Source: Phycisphaerales bacterium (GTDB lineage Bacteria > Planctomycetota > Phycisphaerae > Phycisphaerales > SM1A02). From it: a stretch of 64,000 nucleotides of DNA. The notes under the pieces are model-generated. The model made no database searches, was not told the origin of the DNA, and was given only the letters and a program-made list of their open reading frames with translations. The stretch is taken from assembly GCA_009691915.1 (NCBI GenBank), contig SIAD01000011.1, positions 1-64,000 of the forward strand. The letters run 5' to 3'. Positions 62,022-64,000 of this stretch are shown piece after piece (position 1 is the first letter of the stretch; each line of letters begins with the position of its first letter). Made by a program: the position numbers and the translations under genes.

Positions 62022-63353
62022 TCAGCCCGGCCGTACCGTCGTGCGACCGACCGAGGCATAGGTAAACCCAGCCGCGCCAAGTTGCGAGGGTCGGAAGAGA
62101 TTTCGGCCGTCGAAAATGATCGGCTGCTTCAGTCGGCGGCGGATCTCGTCGAAGTCCGGAGCCCTGAATTCAGCCCATTCTGTGCAGATAATGAGGGCAT
62201 CCGCCCCGTCGAGGGCCGAGTATTGGTCAGCCGCTCTCGCGATCCCTGGCATCTCCTTGGCAAGATGGTCAAGGGCGACCGGGTCGTAGGCGGTTACGAC
62301 AGCACCCGCCCCTAGTGCCATCTCCATCAGGGTAATGCTCGGGGCTTCGCGGATGTCGTCGGTCTTGGGCTTGAATGCAACCCCCCAGAATGCCAGGGAT
62401 TTACCACGCATTTCGCCGCCGAGTTCCTTGACGATCTTCGCCCAGAAATGCCTGCGCTGGTCCTGGTTCACCTCGTGGACGGAGGCGTTCAACTTGCAGT
62501 CAAGCCCGACCGCACGGCCCATCGACACGACCGCCTGGGTGTCCTTGGGGAAACAGGATCCGCCGTAGCCAAGCCCGGGATAGAGGAACTGGTTGCCGAT
62601 CCGCTTGTCGGCGCACATCCCCTCCCGGACAGCGATGATGTTGGCTCCGTAGAGTTCGCAGAGATTGGCGATCTCGTTGATGAAGGAGATCTTGCAGGCG
62701 AGCATGGCGTTGGACGCGTACTTGACCATTTCCGCGCTGCGAACATCGAGAATGAAGATCGGGTTGCCTTGGCGGACGAAGGGGTCGTAGAGCGTCCGCA
62801 TGAGGTTTCCCGTCGCCTCGTCGTCGACGCCGCACACGACGCGGTCGGGCTTCATGAAGTCCTGGATCGCGTCACCTTCCTTGAGGAACTCGGGATTGTC
62901 GGCGATATTGAAGGGAACCTTTGTGATCTTCCGGATCGTGTCGCGCACCGCGTGGCTGGTTCCCACCGGCACCGTGCTCTTGACGACGACCGTCTTCCCC
63001 GCGCCCTTCGCGCCGAGGCACTCGATCGCCCTCGCAATGTCCTCCGCGACCTTGAGGACATACTGGAGATCCGCGCTCCCGTCGTCGCGGCTCGGCGTCC
63101 CGACGCAGATGAAGATGATCTGTGCGCTTCCGTACGCCGAGGCCTTGTCAGTCGTGAAGTCAAGTCTCCCCGAGGCGGCATTGCGCTTGATCATCTCCGA
63201 GAGCCCCGGCTCGTAGATCGGGCTCTCACCAGTGCGCAGGGTGGCGATCTTCGCCTCGTCGATGTCGAGGCATGTCACATGGTTCCCCATGTCGGCGAAG
63301 CACGCGCCCGTGACGAGCCCGACATAACCGGTTCCGACCATTGTGATGTGCAT
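62022..63353 (-). CDS. ugd: UDP-glucose 6-dehydrogenase
   Basis: This 443-residue enzyme oxidises UDP-glucose twice with NAD to give UDP-glucuronate for polysaccharide or nucleotide-sugar synthesis. It has the N-terminal NAD fold MHITMVGTGYVGLVTGACFADMG, IYEPGLSEMI, FICVGTPSRDDGSADLQYV, VVVKSTVPVGTS, the domain with AEMVKYASNAMLACKISFINEIANLC and the catalytic Cys in LGYGGSCFPKDTQAV, then VAFKPKTDDIREAPS. All catalytic residues are present. No polysaccharide genes adjoin it within the window. Confidence 0.96.
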   Translation of the reverse strand: MHITMVGTGYVGLVTGACFADMGNHVTCLDIDEAKIATLRTGESPIYEPGLSEMIKRNAASGRLDFTTDKASAYGSAQIIFICVGTPSRDDGSADLQYVLKVAEDIARAIECLGAKGAGKTVVVKSTVPVGTSHAVRDTIRKITKVPFNIADNPEFLKEGDAIQDFMKPDRVVCGVDDEATGNLMRTLYDPFVRQGNPIFILDVRSAEMVKYASNAMLACKISFINEIANLCELYGANIIAVREGMCADKRIGNQFLYPGLGYGGSCFPKDTQAVVSMGRAVGLDCKLNASVHEVNQDQRRHFWAKIVKELGGEMRGKSLAFWGVAFKPKTDDIREAPSITLMEMALGAGAVVTAYDPVALDHLAKEMPGIARAADQYSALDGADALIICTEWAEFRAPDFDEIRRRLKQPIIFDGRNLFRPSQLGAAGFTYASVGRTTVRPG

Positions 63354-63407
63354 TCGAGAGACTCTCCGACCGGGGTGGCGACTGAGTGAGCGCGAAGCGT
63401 AAGGGAA

Positions 63408-63935
63408 TCAGCGGGCCCGCGACTTCGCCGCCTCGATGCGCAGGAGTTCTGCCTTGAGCAAGAGGAAGCGAGAGGCTTCTCGCGTCGCCCCTCCCATGCT
63501 AGGCATGTGTCCATGACCGCAGAACCCACCGGGATTGCCCGTCCCAACGACACGGTGGCACGGAACGAGAAGCGGCAAGGGATTGCGTGCCATCGACTGG
63601 GCCGCCGCGCGCGCGGCGCGGGGGCGCCCCGCGGTCCTGGCGAGCCACGAATAAGTTCGCGTCTCGCCACGGGGGATCTTCATGCAGGCTTTCCAGCAGG
63701 CGACGAAGAACTCCGGAGTCTGTGGAAGAAGCCCTGCTACGCGCCTCGGCTCAGGATCCCTTCCTCGACGCCACTTGGCGACAAGCGCGGCGATCTCGCG
63801 CGCCTGAGAGTCGGGCAAGCCCCGGCCGCGGCGGCCAGCCACGGCAGGCGACACGATCCAGTCCGCCCGGACCCGGCCATCAACCGCTTCGAACTTCAGC
63901 TGCGCACCGGCGATTGAGAAATTCATGGGGGTCAC
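63408..63935 (-). CDS. methylated-DNA-protein cysteine methyltransferase
   Basis: This 175-residue protein repairs O6-alkylguanine by transferring the alkyl group to its own Cys. The DNA-binding and active-site region is intact: IPRGETRTYSWLARTAGRPRAARAAAQSMARNPLPLLVPCHRVVGTGNPGGF contains the helix with the Arg finger, RNPLPLLVPCHRVV with the reactive Cys, and the Gly-Gly-Phe turn. The N-terminal 60 residues are a variable domain. It is the Ogt/AGT type without Ada's regulatory domain. Start ATG at 63935 or 63926 are both possible. Confidence 0.93.
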   Translation of the reverse strand: MTPMNFSIAGAQLKFEAVDGRVRADWIVSPAVAGRRGRGLPDSQAREIAALVAKWRRGRDPEPRRVAGLLPQTPEFFVACWKACMKIPRGETRTYSWLARTAGRPRAARAAAQSMARNPLPLLVPCHRVVGTGNPGGFCGHGHMPSMGGATREASRFLLLKAELLRIEAAKSRAR

Positions 63936-63977
63936 AGGGCGCGACGATATCCGGATCCTCCTGAGTACATTGAGCCG

Positions 63978-64000
63978 ATGCAGACCGCGAAAGAGCGCCC
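63978..64000 (+). CDS. start of a gene cut by the window end
   Basis: An ATG at 63978 opens MQTAKER and runs off the window. It lies 42 bases from the divergent methyltransferase start, which fits a divergent pair, but seven residues are too few to identify anything or to prove that it is translated. Confidence 0.25.

Overview
The window looks like a chromosomal segment of a planctomycete, most likely from the class Phycisphaerae. The evidence is a secreted beta-helix protein ending in a 'GC-type' dockerin-like tail, a paired Planctomycete-cytochrome-C (PSCyt1/DUF1549/DUF1553) protein and DUF1501 protein, a lysine-rich HU-like protein, high G+C, many GTG starts and many ATGA/GTGA stop-start overlaps. 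There is no rRNA, CRISPR array or complete insertion sequence. One tRNA gene (Ala, anticodon TGC) is present.

Layout. 1-2.5 kb: a tRNA 3'-end fragment with an integrase-tail-like small ORF, then the dockerin-tailed exported protein. 2.5-5.8 kb: aroB, a ParA ATPase and an unknown partner. 5.85-8.5 kb: a leftward mercury cluster (dipeptidase, merR with an in-frame stop, Cys-rich exported protein, MerT/MerP fusion) with a clear MerR-type operator. 8.6-11.3 kb: a tightly overlapped set of DUF2752, two lipoproteins and a GT-B-like protein. 11.3-18.2 kb: DUF1501, PSCyt, an amidohydrolase and a flavin reductase, all leftward. 18.3-19.6 kb: an mraZ outside any dcw cluster, then a highly structured terminated transcript region, then csrA. 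19.6-28.6 kb: an NFU-type protein, a lipoprotein, dapF and an arginine-succinyltransferase (AST) cluster. 28.6-41.6 kb: folE, an AsmA-like protein, an S9 peptidase, hutG-like, a ROK kinase, a DadA-like oxidase, a Gfo/Idh/MocA oxidoreductase, a TlpA-like protein, folD, purC, a GH10-like protein and ComEA. 41.6-49.1 kb: mfd, a TSCPD protein with rplI, cystathionine beta-synthase, rsmJ-rsmE and tRNA-Ala. 49.2-64 kb: an SH3 protein, a TolC-like lipoprotein, tsaC, hutU-hutH, a membrane protein, a PfkB kinase, a DPP-IV-like peptidase, murQ, HU, ugd, a methylguanine methyltransferase and the first codons of one more gene.

The most interesting region is mraZ-csrA. About 170 nt between the two genes folds on paper into hairpins that show AGGGAT, AGGGAC and AAGGAC in six-base loops, and ends in an 11-bp intrinsic terminator with six T's. 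This is the architecture of CsrB/RsmZ-type RNAs that sequester CsrA, and it sits directly upstream of csrA, whose own leader is also structured and carries GGA motifs over its ribosome binding site. Second is the AST cluster: astC-, astA- and astD-like genes are present, but the usual AstB and AstE are not. In their places are an agmatinase/arginase-family ureohydrolase and an M20 (CPG2-like) hydrolase, which suggests a pathway with two substituted steps. Third is merR, which keeps all three mercury-binding cysteines and a good operator but has a TAA at codon 25.
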